A DNA stretch of 64,000 nt from Henningerozyma blattae CBS 6284 (GCF_000315915.1 NC_020191.1:62001-126000); one strand, 5' to 3'. Positions 42,191-54,611 are shown, counted from the stretch's first letter. Notes: generated by a model not told the origin, from the sequence alone. Numbers and translations: made by a program.

Positions 42191-42294
42191 ATATTATTGT
42201 TATTGTTACACTTATATAAAGACTCTAAATAGTTAATTTCTAATATTATTGTTATTGTTACACTTATATAAAGACTCTAAATAGTTAATTTCTA
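42191..42294. repeat. Perfect 52-bp tandem duplication downstream of the TIR-like gene
   Basis: The unit at 42191-42242 is repeated without a mismatch at 42243-42294. It begins ATATTATTGTTATTG and contains TTATATAAAGACTC. It starts 170 bases after the stop codon, so it is probably in or just beyond the 3' UTR. Identity indicates a recent duplication. Confidence 0.97.
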
Positions 42295-42727
42295 ATATTT
42301 TATCTCTTGCTATAGATTTATAAAAAGTGATGTAATTTTTAAACTCCGAATTTATTATATCCTCGGCTCTAACATTTTATTTTTTGTTAGTATAAAAATT
42401 TAGAAGGCAGAATTAGCCATCTTTATATTAGAGATATATTAACTTTTTTAAAGACTTAGTAAATGTATATCACTTTACAGAACCTGTTTTTTAATAAAAC
42501 TTAATTATATCACAAAGATTCATACTTTGAATCGGTGAAATATTAATGTTTAAATTACAAATTTTAAGAAAAATATATTCTTTTTTCTAATAATAGATAT
42601 ACTTGGTATTAACCACTTCTCTTTGATCCTCGTATATAATTATTGAGGTTGATTCTAATTATCATTATAGAAAGAGCCATTTACAACTGTTGAGTAGAGA
42701 TTATTTCAATTTGAATTAAAAAAAAAA
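42295..42727. other. Intergenic spacer before regulator copy 2
   Basis: 430 AT-rich bases, ending in an A run right before the ATG. It serves as promoter of the 42728 gene; no specific site recognised. Confidence 0.5.
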
Positions 42728-45604
42728 ATGGCCCTATTAGAGCCCGATTCCAATTCAACTGCAGAGATGGCTCATATCCACTCCGCATTAGATAATATGC
42801 CAAATAATTCAATCACTCATAATAGACTCGAAACATCTATTAGTTCTTCTTCTAATGATATCGAAAAATCTAATAATACTTCTCCTAATATCACTTTAGA
42901 AACAACAAGTAATACTATTTCACGACCTTCAACAACAACAGGTAATTGCAATCTAAGAAATGGGTCACAGAAGCACTATAGACAGCGAGCATCACAAATA
43001 TCAGGAACTAGAAAGAAGAGGAAAACTATTATTAAAACATGTTTGTTTTGTCGTGAAAAAAAATTAAAATGTGATAAGAGGAGACCCTTATGCTCATCAT
43101 GTATAGCTCGAAATTTTACTGAATGTGTTTATGTAGATGCTAATGGTAATCCCTTAGTACAAGATTTCCATCCTTCTTCAGATAATTTGACTTCGACATC
43201 AGATGGAACTATGTTCAATAATTCTTCAAATATAAGTTCCGCAAATTCGTTGATTGGGGAAATTCATAGCACTACTTCTGAATCTTCTGATTCGATACCA
43301 AAATATCAATCCTCTAGGGCAGAAAATGAAATTATTAGACAGAATATGGAAGCAGAATATAACAGCTCTGATCCAATCAGTGAGAAAACAAATGTTAATC
43401 CTCTATCAGAAATATATTATGCCCAGGTTAAAAAATCGGGAAGAATCATAACAAGTGGGCCAACCTCCATGAGATGCTTTGCTAATAAAGGTGTCCAAAG
43501 ATTTATTGATAAGCATGCATTCTTTTGGCATGTTGTTAAAAAGGCAAGAATGAAATGGAAAAATAAACATAATTTTTCGATGTTAAAAGAATTAGGGTCT
43601 ATCGGTGAAGATTATGGTACACTCTCGAAATCTTTAATAACAGATGTATGCAAGGTTTTACCAAGCTACGAGGCAATGATATCTTGTATTGAAAGATTCT
43701 TTTCCGAATTTGAATTATATCCATACTCCAGCGCTATTGATAAAGCTAAATTGTATACCGATTTTTATACCTCCTTTGTACCTGATACTGAAGTAAATTC
43801 GACTGGTGAAAGGCAAATCGTAAATATAATTGTAGACGCCAAGAAAAATTATTACAGAAGCGCCGTAATTATAATGATTTTAGCGATGACTAAATTTTTT
43901 TCACAAATTCCAGCACCTATTGAAAAATTTTTAATTTTATTGACCGGTTGCTCCATGGGAAAGATTTATTATATTGAAAGAGCTCAATTTTTATTGTTAA
44001 GGATCGTCCATAGGTCTACATACATTTCGGATGGTGGCGATTCTTCTACTTTAATTGAGTTATGTGCAGAACTATGTAATACCTGTACTGTGATTGGTTT
44101 GAATCGTGATATCGATGAAACTTTTAAAGATATGGGTGAATTAATAGGGAAAGCTCCTAAATTGAAGAATTTATGGTTATGGGCATTGTATGTGGATTAT
44201 CAAATTTCATTTGAGATGGGTAAACCCATGTTTGTTACATTGGATATTTTCAATGATTTTAGGAAGGGGAATGTACTGAATGTTGAGGATGGGGATATTG
44301 ATGAACCTAATAACGGTAGATTTATGAATTTGATGAAAAGATATTTAAGGATTGTACGTCCGATGTTAAGAAGGATTTTATCAGTTAATGGAACTCCTGA
44401 TTTTGAACAAGATGAAGAACTTTTACTGAGTTTTATTGAGAATGAATTTCCTTCTATTGATAATTATACTGATGAGTTTAAAATATTTGGCGTTGATTTA
44501 TGTGAAATTCGGATTTTATCCTCATGTATAGCCATGTTAATATGTAATTATTGTATTAGATTTTCATATCTTCATGTGCATAATATTCACATAAAAGTTG
44601 GCTTTACCAAAGCTAGTTTTGTATCTTTTAGTCTTTCTACGAATTTATTAATTCGATGTTTTGAAATAGATAAATTAAAATTTCCTGATATGATAAATCC
44701 AAGTTGTAAAGAAGTAACTCCATATATCGCACTTGCAGTTAATATGACTGCTAGTATATTAAAGAGATCTTTAATTTCCTTCGTGGTAATGACACATTAC
44801 AAATTGACAACCATGTGTAATCCACCTTCGTTTTTAAATAGGGATGATACCAAATTAAAAATTGAGTTGAATTCATTAAGAAGCAACATTAACGATTTTT
44901 CACTGGCATCAGCGTTCGATGCATTTTGCGAAATTTTTGATAGATGGGCCATCCCCAAGGATCCTAATATGCAGCAAGTCATGTGTCGATCATATCAATT
45001 TGTGATATCAACTACGTTAGAAAGAATTGGAAGGAAAATTTTAAAGAAAATATTAGCACATAGATATAAGACGGAAAATATTTGGATTAATAAAAATAGT
45101 AAGAATCTGGCAGCGAAGTTTGGTTCAAGTTTCCGCAACTCCTTACCAACTGAAGAATTCGTTAGACAAAATTATTCTTTAAACCAACATTTAATTGATA
45201 CTAAGAACTCCACTAAGTCATCTATAATAATTACTAACACACAATCTATGGCAACTACAGACACTACAACTACTTCTTCCAATATTACAACTACAACACC
45301 GGCTACTGGCAATAGTAGTACGACAAACTACGACATTCAAAACCCTACATCGATTAATCCCACTGAAGGGAGTCAAATGCCGGTTGACCTGACTTATGGA
45401 ACAACCATTGACTCTTCAAAAGATGCCAGCCCCGTGGTTCAAAATAACACTAACATAGAGGACGATGACACAAACTTCAAAGAGATGTACGAAGAATTTT
45501 GGGCTGTTTACAATGATGGCTTCCAAAATGTGTTTGATGAAGCTGATTCTAACGAAATAGCAGAAGGTCTTGAAATGTTTGAAGACCTGGCGTTATTTAA
45601 TTAG
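42728..45604 (+). CDS. Zn2Cys6 transcription factor, YRR1/PDR8/YRM1 family, copy 2
   Basis: 958 residues, the longest of the three, with about 70 extra Ser/Thr/Asn-rich residues before the zinc cluster (C105, C108, C115, C122, C125, C133; IIKTCLFCREKKLKCDK). The regulatory middle domain is collinear with copy 1 and copy 3 but is the most divergent, e.g. at about residues 505-530 it has an insertion where the others have DYF-EFSGEL. A Thr/Ser-rich linker (about 830-880) precedes the end EMFEDLALFN, a looser version of the shared C-terminal acidic motif. It is expected to act in the nucleus as a drug-response or transporter-gene activator, by family. Confidence 0.9.
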   Translation: MALLEPDSNSTAEMAHIHSALDNMPNNSITHNRLETSISSSSNDIEKSNNTSPNITLETTSNTISRPSTTTGNCNLRNGSQKHYRQRASQISGTRKKRKTIIKTCLFCREKKLKCDKRRPLCSSCIARNFTECVYVDANGNPLVQDFHPSSDNLTSTSDGTMFNNSSNISSANSLIGEIHSTTSESSDSIPKYQSSRAENEIIRQNMEAEYNSSDPISEKTNVNPLSEIYYAQVKKSGRIITSGPTSMRCFANKGVQRFIDKHAFFWHVVKKARMKWKNKHNFSMLKELGSIGEDYGTLSKSLITDVCKVLPSYEAMISCIERFFSEFELYPYSSAIDKAKLYTDFYTSFVPDTEVNSTGERQIVNIIVDAKKNYYRSAVIIMILAMTKFFSQIPAPIEKFLILLTGCSMGKIYYIERAQFLLLRIVHRSTYISDGGDSSTLIELCAELCNTCTVIGLNRDIDETFKDMGELIGKAPKLKNLWLWALYVDYQISFEMGKPMFVTLDIFNDFRKGNVLNVEDGDIDEPNNGRFMNLMKRYLRIVRPMLRRILSVNGTPDFEQDEELLLSFIENEFPSIDNYTDEFKIFGVDLCEIRILSSCIAMLICNYCIRFSYLHVHNIHIKVGFTKASFVSFSLSTNLLIRCFEIDKLKFPDMINPSCKEVTPYIALAVNMTASILKRSLISFVVMTHYKLTTMCNPPSFLNRDDTKLKIELNSLRSNINDFSLASAFDAFCEIFDRWAIPKDPNMQQVMCRSYQFVISTTLERIGRKILKKILAHRYKTENIWINKNSKNLAAKFGSSFRNSLPTEEFVRQNYSLNQHLIDTKNSTKSSIIITNTQSMATTDTTTTSSNITTTTPATGNSSTTNYDIQNPTSINPTEGSQMPVDLTYGTTIDSSKDASPVVQNNTNIEDDDTNFKEMYEEFWAVYNDGFQNVFDEADSNEIAEGLEMFEDLALFN

Positions 45605-46059
45605 CCAACTATAAATCAATTTCCACATAAACTCAGCCTTCACTCCGATATAATAGTTATTTTTAACCTGATATTTTACTATGAATTGCGACTAAATAAA
45701 ATGCTAAGTAACTTGTTTTGCTGGGCGACTGATTTCAACCGTTACTATGTGTAAAAGTCATATACTCGTCCTTGTTTTCCTACTCAATGGCCTTTTTCAT
45801 TAGGTTTAATTTGCCTAAATGAACCTTTTGATACCTTAAAGCCGCGGGTATAATGTTCCGAGAATCTGAAAATATTCTAGAATACATGATTTAACTTTAA
45901 AATACGCTAATTATTGATAAGCATAATTCATAGAGTAACCTCCATTTAAAAAAACGTCATCGCAACTATTTTTCTACTGCAACATCTGCAACTGCAGCAA
46001 GCTGAGCATAACGTTGATTCTGTAGTAAGTGAAACACTTAATTGTCTAGAAAGGAAGCA
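45605..46059. promoter_or_regulatory. Promoter of regulator copy 3 with a CCGCGG core
   Basis: The 455-base spacer contains CCGCGG at 45842-45847, about 215 bases before the ATG. CCGCGG is the core of pleiotropic drug response elements (TCCGCGGA) bound by this class of zinc-cluster factors. The flanks here do not match the full PDRE or Yrr1 element, so regulation by itself or by its neighbours is only a possibility. Confidence 0.4.
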
Positions 46060-48696
46060 ATGAACAATTCATCAGATAATATAGGGAATGAGAATCCACC
46101 ATTGAAGAAAAAAAGACGTACTATTATCAAAACTTGCACATTTTGTAGGAAGAGAAAGCTCAAATGTGATAAACGCAAGCCAAGATGCTCTTCTTGTGTC
46201 ACAAGAAACCTCCCAGAGTGTGTTTACATTGATGGTACAGGGAGCGGCGCTACCAGCCCAGATACTCCATCCTCTAGTACTGGAAATGCTAAGAATTATT
46301 CTACTGGTGTAATTTTACCAGCTAGTGTTGGTGAGTACAATTATAACTTATCTCCTCGCCAATCGTCGGGAATTGTTTCGAAGAGAAAGTCTACAGAGAG
46401 TGTTATAGACTGTAGTAATTGTAAGATAACTTCTAGTATTAATTCCGATTTGAATACAAATACCAAACAAACCACAACCACAAATATAAACGCACATTCA
46501 AATTCAGATACATTGGGTTGTAATCATGTATCTTGCACTAATCCTCATTCAGGGGTTGTGAATATTTTAGACGCAGAGTATAGAGCATGTTATCCTCAAT
46601 CAATAACTATGAATAGCATTCCTAATTCTATTAACCCCTTAAGTACAGTCTACATTATGCAAATGAAACCTACAGGTAAGATCTTATGTTTTGGGCCTAC
46701 ATCTATACGAAGTTTTATGCATCTTTATATACAACATTTTCAAATGCATAAACAAGTTTGGTCTCATTGGCAGACAGTACGATCTGCCAGATCTCGTTGG
46801 AAACTACAGCATAATTTCTCTATGCTAAAAGAATTATATTCAGTAGAAGAATTATATACTCATGATTCAAATTGTATGATTGACGAATTATGTGCAGCTT
46901 TACCCACATATGAGGAAATTTTAAGATGTATTGAAACTTTTTTCAATGAAAGTGAACTTTATATCTATAATAATGTATTAGATAAGAATAAAGTACTGAA
47001 TGATTTTTATAGAGAATTCACTCCTACCTTGGGAACTAATGCAGATAATACAAGAAATATAGTTGGTATAAAAGTGGATCGAAAAAAGAATTTCTTCAAA
47101 TCGGGTGTTATTCTAATGATTTTATGTTTAACAAAATGGTTTTCGGCAGTACCACCAGCTGTTAATAAGTTTTTAATATTCTTGACTGGATTTTCATCAT
47201 CCAAGATATACTATGTTGAACGGGCTCAATTTTTATTATTACGGATTTTCCATAGATCTATCTATCACTCTAATGGTGGTGATAACTCAACGTTGATTGA
47301 TTTGACAAGTGATTTATGTACCAACTGTACTATCACTGGATTAAGTCATAATATTGATACTTTGTTCAAAGGTAAAGAAGATATAGTAGGACGTTTAGAT
47401 ACCTTAAAGAATTTATGGATATGGTGTTTGTATGTAGATTTTGATGTTTCCTTCCATGTTGGTAAACCTTTTTTCATTAGTAAAGACTATTTTTTTGAAT
47501 TTTCGGGAGAATTAAATGATAGTTCTCAAACTTTTATGGGGTTGATAAAAAGGTTTTTAAAATTATCTAGACCAATGTTCCGCAGAATGATGGATAGAGA
47601 ACAAAGACCTGATTTACGTCAAGATGAAGAATTGATCATAACATTCATCGAAAGTGAATTCCCTTCGATTAAATATTACACTGATGAACATGAAATTTAT
47701 AAAGTGAATATTAATAATATTAGGGTTTTAGCATCTTCATTATCAATGCTAGTATGCAATTATGCAGTACGGTTTGTAATTTTAAAGGAGCATGACATGC
47801 ACGTTAAAGTTGGTTTCATAACTGCTGCCTTTGTGGCATTTAGTCTTTCCACTAATCTTTTAATTAGATGTTTTGAGATTGATAAATTAAAATATCCAAA
47901 AATGATTGATCCAAGTTGTAAAGAAGTCACCCCATACGTTGCACTAGCAAATTATATGACTACGCCTGCGTTATCTCGATCTTTGTTAAGTTTTATAATG
48001 ATTATCCATTTCAAATTAACTACACTTTCAAGTCCACCATTATTTTTAATACATGATGAATCAAAGATAAAATTTCATCTTGATTCATTGAGAGGGCCAG
48101 ATCAAGATTTTTCCTTGGAGTCATCATTTGATGCGTTTTGTAAAATATTTGATCGATGGGCTTTGCCAAAGGATCCTGATATGCATCAAGTCATGCGTCG
48201 TTCTTATTCATTCATAATAGCCACCACGGTGGAAAGATTGGGTAGAAATATTCTAACAAAGATACTAGATCATAGGAAAGATTTTGAAGCCACATGGTTT
48301 GCTAAATCAAAGGCAAATACTGGATTACAATCATCTGCTAGTAGTAGTTCAGTACTTAATGTAGTTCAGGAAGATCCTACTTCAGTTGATAATGGTGAAT
48401 CTCCTTCTTCTGATGCTACAGATGTGATTTCCACTTCTAGTAATAATCCTATTAATACACATACTAATACCACCACCATCAATAATAGTAATAATATTGA
48501 TTCTAATATTACAAATGCTAATATACCAAGAAATGAAGCATCAGCTACGCCCAATAATGCCAATATTAACTCTCGTTTTTATCAAGAATTTTGGAACACT
48601 TATAATCAAGGATTTGAAGATATCTTTAATGATTCCGATACCAAAGAAATTCTTGATGAACTTTCATTGTTCGATGATTTGGAGTTATTTGGATAG
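46060..48696 (+). CDS. Zn2Cys6 transcription factor, YRR1/PDR8/YRM1 family, copy 3
   Basis: 878 residues from the ATG at 46060 (MNNSSDNIGNENPP); the frame upstream has only a TTG. The zinc cluster uses C26, C29, C36, C43, C46 and C54 (IIKTCTFCRKRKLKCDKRK). It resembles copy 1 in several middle blocks (ELYIYNNVLDKNKV; DYFFEFSGELNDSSQTFMGL) and at the very end (DELSLFDDLELFG), yet is closer to copy 2 between about FPSIKYYTDE and PSCKEVTPY, suggesting past exchange between copies. SEC22 follows 357 bases downstream on the same strand, corresponding to YLR266C-YLR268W. Confidence 0.9.
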   Translation: MNNSSDNIGNENPPLKKKRRTIIKTCTFCRKRKLKCDKRKPRCSSCVTRNLPECVYIDGTGSGATSPDTPSSSTGNAKNYSTGVILPASVGEYNYNLSPRQSSGIVSKRKSTESVIDCSNCKITSSINSDLNTNTKQTTTTNINAHSNSDTLGCNHVSCTNPHSGVVNILDAEYRACYPQSITMNSIPNSINPLSTVYIMQMKPTGKILCFGPTSIRSFMHLYIQHFQMHKQVWSHWQTVRSARSRWKLQHNFSMLKELYSVEELYTHDSNCMIDELCAALPTYEEILRCIETFFNESELYIYNNVLDKNKVLNDFYREFTPTLGTNADNTRNIVGIKVDRKKNFFKSGVILMILCLTKWFSAVPPAVNKFLIFLTGFSSSKIYYVERAQFLLLRIFHRSIYHSNGGDNSTLIDLTSDLCTNCTITGLSHNIDTLFKGKEDIVGRLDTLKNLWIWCLYVDFDVSFHVGKPFFISKDYFFEFSGELNDSSQTFMGLIKRFLKLSRPMFRRMMDREQRPDLRQDEELIITFIESEFPSIKYYTDEHEIYKVNINNIRVLASSLSMLVCNYAVRFVILKEHDMHVKVGFITAAFVAFSLSTNLLIRCFEIDKLKYPKMIDPSCKEVTPYVALANYMTTPALSRSLLSFIMIIHFKLTTLSSPPLFLIHDESKIKFHLDSLRGPDQDFSLESSFDAFCKIFDRWALPKDPDMHQVMRRSYSFIIATTVERLGRNILTKILDHRKDFEATWFAKSKANTGLQSSASSSSVLNVVQEDPTSVDNGESPSSDATDVISTSSNNPINTHTNTTTINNSNNIDSNITNANIPRNEASATPNNANINSRFYQEFWNTYNQGFEDIFNDSDTKEILDELSLFDDLELFG

Positions 48697-49053
48697 ATAA
48701 TCAATAATAATATATATGCATGTAATATTTTTAAGATACCTTATAATTCGTTCAATTTAATCATGTAAGTCTTAGATTTAAGATGAGATATATTTAAATA
48801 AATATTTATATATCGTTATGAGCCCTGTTTCTAGAATTTCCCCGAATAAGTAGGTAAATAAAAAATAAAAATAAAAAATATAAAAAAAAAAAAAAAAAAA
48901 AAAAGAATCCATGTTTTCAATTTGAAAATTATATACAAAAATAAAAGATAAATACGTGTTAAAATTCTTTATTGAAGATAAAAGACCATTCAACGTAAAC
49001 GATACCAATTAGAGTGTAAGTTATCACATTTAAATAGAGACTTATAAGAAAAA
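48697..49053. other. Spacer between regulator copy 3 and SEC22
   Basis: 360 AT-rich bases with a long A run (about 48882-48904). It holds the SEC22 promoter. BOP2 (YLR267W in S. cerevisiae) is absent. Confidence 0.6.
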
Positions 49054-49698
49054 ATGATTAAATCTACATTAATATACAGAGATGATGGCTTACCATTATG
49101 TACATCAGTTGATGATGATAATGACCCTCAGCTATTGGCTGAAAAGAAGAAAGTGAAAGTCGTTGTGTCAAGATTTACCCCAAATAGTGCTACTGAAGCT
49201 ACTCTAGAAAGTGGTCCATATGAAATTAATTATATTAAGCATCAATCCATTATTTATTTTGTAATTTGTGAACGTGGATATCCAAGAAATTTAGCATTTT
49301 CTTATTTGAATGATATTTCAATGGAATTTGAACATTCTTATAGTAGTGAAATTAATAAAGTTTCAACTAGACCATATGCATTTGTATCATTTGATAATTT
49401 CTTACAAAAAACAATTAAGGCTTATAGTGATAAAAAAGTTCAAGACAATTTGGATCAATTAAACCAAGAATTAGTTGGTGTTAAGCAAGTGATGTCAAAG
49501 AATATAGAAGATTTATTGTATAGAGGTGATTCATTGGATAAGATGAGTGATATCAGTGCATCTCTAAAGGAATCATCAAAGAAGTATCGTAAATCAGCTC
49601 AAAAGATTAACTTCGATTTATTAATCAGTCAATATGCTCCAATTGCTATTATTGCATTTATCTTTGTATTTTTATTCTGGTATATGTTTTTACGTTAG
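49054..49698 (+). CDS. SEC22: R-SNARE Sec22
   Basis: 214 residues, the same as S. cerevisiae Sec22. An N-terminal longin domain (about 1-120, MIKSTLIYRDDGLPLCTS) is followed by the SNARE helix (about 132-190) with the zero-layer arginine R157 in LLYRGDSLDKM, and a single C-terminal transmembrane anchor (about 193-213) ending FWYMFLR. It is the vesicle SNARE for ER-Golgi transport in both directions, pairing with Sed5, Bos1 and Bet1, or Ufe1, Sec20 and Use1. Confidence 0.97.
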   Translation: MIKSTLIYRDDGLPLCTSVDDDNDPQLLAEKKKVKVVVSRFTPNSATEATLESGPYEINYIKHQSIIYFVICERGYPRNLAFSYLNDISMEFEHSYSSEINKVSTRPYAFVSFDNFLQKTIKAYSDKKVQDNLDQLNQELVGVKQVMSKNIEDLLYRGDSLDKMSDISASLKESSKKYRKSAQKINFDLLISQYAPIAIIAFIFVFLFWYMFLR

Positions 49699-51632
<1,934 letters not shown>

Positions 51633-53654
51633 TCATTATTCACATTTACCCGCTTTTGACACTTTTTCCCCCTTTGCTTCCATACATTTATAAGTATACA
51701 TCATAATTAATGTATAGATATATATAATTATACGATTTATATACCTAATAACTTTTTTAAAAAAAAAAAATAAAGTAAAATTTAAAAAACTTTTTTGATT
51801 ATTGTTATTATTTTCCTATAAGCAGTTTAGTATCCGATCCTTGAAATATGTTTGTTTGCCTTTATTATGTAATTGTGTCATCGCATTTTTTTTTTGCCTA
51901 AAAGCCTCTCAGGCATCTATTTCTTCCACAAGGGTTTTTCTTATCCTACTCATTATTATTGCAGAAGAAATAACTAATATGAATTCAAGGTTAAGATGTA
52001 ATTCATATTTGGTTTAGTTAAGTAGTTATTTTTATTTAATCAATGGCATTGCCTTCTTGTCTTCTTTGGTTAGAAATTTCACTCTTGAATTAAATTAACT
52101 TCATTACTTCTAGTTTGTTGTGAAACAGTTATGAGTAAATATATACTTTACCACCACATTAGAAAATGGCATAAACTATACCATATGAACAGTGTTGTGG
52201 CTTTTGATTTTAAAGTTAAAATAGAAATATTCCCATCATAATATGATCTCTAATAATTCGGAACTTTATTCTAAATTATAATTTTACTAATGATGTTATT
52301 AAAAATAAATTAATCATAGTTACTTTTTCATTCAACAAGTTTCTTTAAAAATTGAAGCATTTCAGTTATTAAACGGTAATCTACCCCTTTAACGTTCTAA
52401 GGGATAGATATAAACAGATATTTATCAGTACTAGACAGTTCGACTATTTAGTATACAATGTGTACTATTATGATGGTCAATTGTAGTTTTATCCATCTGA
52501 TGACGCTCATGTTTTTGAAATAAATTTCAGTATAACAGAGATTAGTAGTTATTGTGTGTAAGTTCTAATTTTAGCAAAAATACTGAATTCTAATCTAAAA
52601 GAAAACTTCCAGTTATACAGCTTACGCTATATATTAGATACTTAATTGAACTTTAAAGTTTTTTTGACTTCTATATGTACTAGAAATGAATTATAAGAAA
52701 AATAAAACTTGTTAGGATCTAATACTCCAAGAATTCGCTTATAAATGTATTCGTAACTAATGTATATCAAAATAATTCCATAAAAAAATCTTTCTACTAG
52801 TACGTCATATAAACCAGATTGTTACTTAATATGGAATATTCCAAAGAGAGATATCGTAAATATAATTCAAAAGGCATATTAAATGAAATTTTACTCAAGT
52901 CTGACCTGTATTTTAAGTTATTTTGTTTTTCATCCATTAAATGATTTTCATTTCCAATTTTTAATAATTTTTCAAGTTTTAATTATTTTATTAACTAGGA
53001 AAATATTTTAATTCAATAAATAAAAGAAGAAAAATTAATCCTCAACGTAAAAAAAAAATTTTATAGTATTAATTTTTAAACCTCATTTACAAGAAAGTTT
53101 AAATATTAATATTTATTGCCTTTAACTTGAATGGCAAATTGTATTCTTCTATAGAATTATTATAAATATGCAGCAATATATATTGAACGCTTCATCTATA
53201 CGTAACCATAACCTCTAATTGTGAATTTTATTTAAGGTACTTTATTCTTTGGTAAAGAAGCATAGATTATATAACTAAATTAAATATTTTTTTCATTTTT
53301 ACAATCGTATACCTAACCTTTCTGACCCTCTTCGAAAGAATTATTTTTAACTACAAAATAAAATAAGATAAACGATGCAACATTTCAAAAGAGATACCTA
53401 AACAACATTGTTAAAACGATGAAAATATAAAATTAATTCTAAGTCTACTCTAATATTTTTTATTTTTGTATTTATTTTCATATTTTTTTTTCACTTACTT
53501 ATTGTTTTAGCTTACGTCATCCCATTTTTCTTTTCGCGTCATTCAATCCTTATAATTTTTTTAGCGTCTATGAAAAACGTGAATATTTAATTATAATGAT
53601 AATAAAAGGCATTAGGATTAAGCGTAATCATAAAAAAACAACAATAGTCGACAG
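51633..53654. other. 2.0-kb spacer between DCS and MED4
   Basis: AT-rich, without a supported gene. A 71-codon ORF at 51802-52017 looks accidental. No tRNA, LTR or snoRNA box set could be recognised. CMG1 (YLR271W), between DCS1 and YCS4 in S. cerevisiae, is absent. Confidence 0.55.
51646..51652 (+). terminator. Reb1-type TTACCCG just after the DCS stop codon
   Basis: TTACCCG begins 14 bases after the DCS stop. Reb1 bound at such sites can stop polymerase II by road-block and also separates neighbouring units. Function is inferred from the motif and position alone. Confidence 0.4.
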
Positions 53655-54611
53655 ATGTCTGATTTCCACAATACGTTACCACATCATGGCCATCATAAAA
53701 CTTTATCAACATCAATATCCGAGGGTGATGTTTTACAAGATAATAATGACAAGAATGATGAATTGAGTAAGATTCAAACATATAATGATTTGATTCAATA
53801 TGAAGAGACATTATCTAAATTAAGTTCTTCTGTGGATAAATATAAACCAGATTTACAGTACGCTTATGATTTAATAGATATTGATAGAAAATTATATTCT
53901 ACTTTAGATTCATTTGTCAAATATGATGAAATTTCCACTAAACTCAAAAAATTAGAGATTGATACAAAAGCCTTAGATGAAAAAACCAAATCTGTTTTAG
54001 ACTCTTTAAATGATTGTCATGAATTATTAAATACACTTCCAATGTTAGAACAAGTAGAATTTGAGAAAAATACAATGCTAAAACAAAGAGAAAAAATAAA
54101 TTCAAAAGTCTTGCTGGATTATGCTACTAAATTAGCCAAATTTACTAAAATACCACCAACATTTAATAAGAATACATTAGGGCCAAATAATTTTATATGG
54201 CCTGCAGAAGATGCATTAAGAAGAGGGATGCTTGCTGTTGCATCAGCTCATACTGAAGAGCTAACAGCATTACCAGGTTCTGTAGGAGATGAAGAAAACT
54301 CAAAAGATATATCACAATTGAATGCTGATGATGTAACAAATAAAGATAATCATATGGATATGGATATTACAGTAGAAGGTCAAGATAGATTCAGAAGAGG
54401 CTCATTCACATTTGGTTCTTTAGACGCTAGTCCCAAACGCTTCGAACTTTCTAATGATAATGCTGCCAACTACAATTCCAATAATAATTCAAATTCCAAT
54501 AATTCTCGCACCAATGATCCTAATACAGGCGCTCAAAATGGAAAGGAAGAAAATAATGAAGAAGATGCAATGGATCTGGACTTAGATTTATTTGACCCAG
54601 ATGAATTTTAA
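53655..54611 (+). CDS. MED4: Mediator complex subunit 4
   Basis: 318 residues (S. cerevisiae 284). The helical coiled-coil region (about 40-160, e.g. YNDLIQYEETLSKLSSSVDKYKPDL) is followed by the Med4 signature FIWPAEDALRRGMLA (about 179-193). The C-terminus is Asn/Asp-rich and very acidic (EDAMDLDLDLFDPDEF). Med4 is an essential middle-module subunit of Mediator, pairing with Med9 and contacting Med7/Med21. Upstream of DCS and downstream neighbours match YOR173W-YOR174W. Confidence 0.95.
   Translation: MSDFHNTLPHHGHHKTLSTSISEGDVLQDNNDKNDELSKIQTYNDLIQYEETLSKLSSSVDKYKPDLQYAYDLIDIDRKLYSTLDSFVKYDEISTKLKKLEIDTKALDEKTKSVLDSLNDCHELLNTLPMLEQVEFEKNTMLKQREKINSKVLLDYATKLAKFTKIPPTFNKNTLGPNNFIWPAEDALRRGMLAVASAHTEELTALPGSVGDEENSKDISQLNADDVTNKDNHMDMDITVEGQDRFRRGSFTFGSLDASPKRFELSNDNAANYNSNNNSNSNNSRTNDPNTGAQNGKEENNEEDAMDLDLDLFDPDEF

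Noticed and set aside
51802..52017. 71-codon ORF downstream of DCS
   Set aside because: No family resemblance, starts with no clear leader, and composition is that of AT-rich non-coding DNA.
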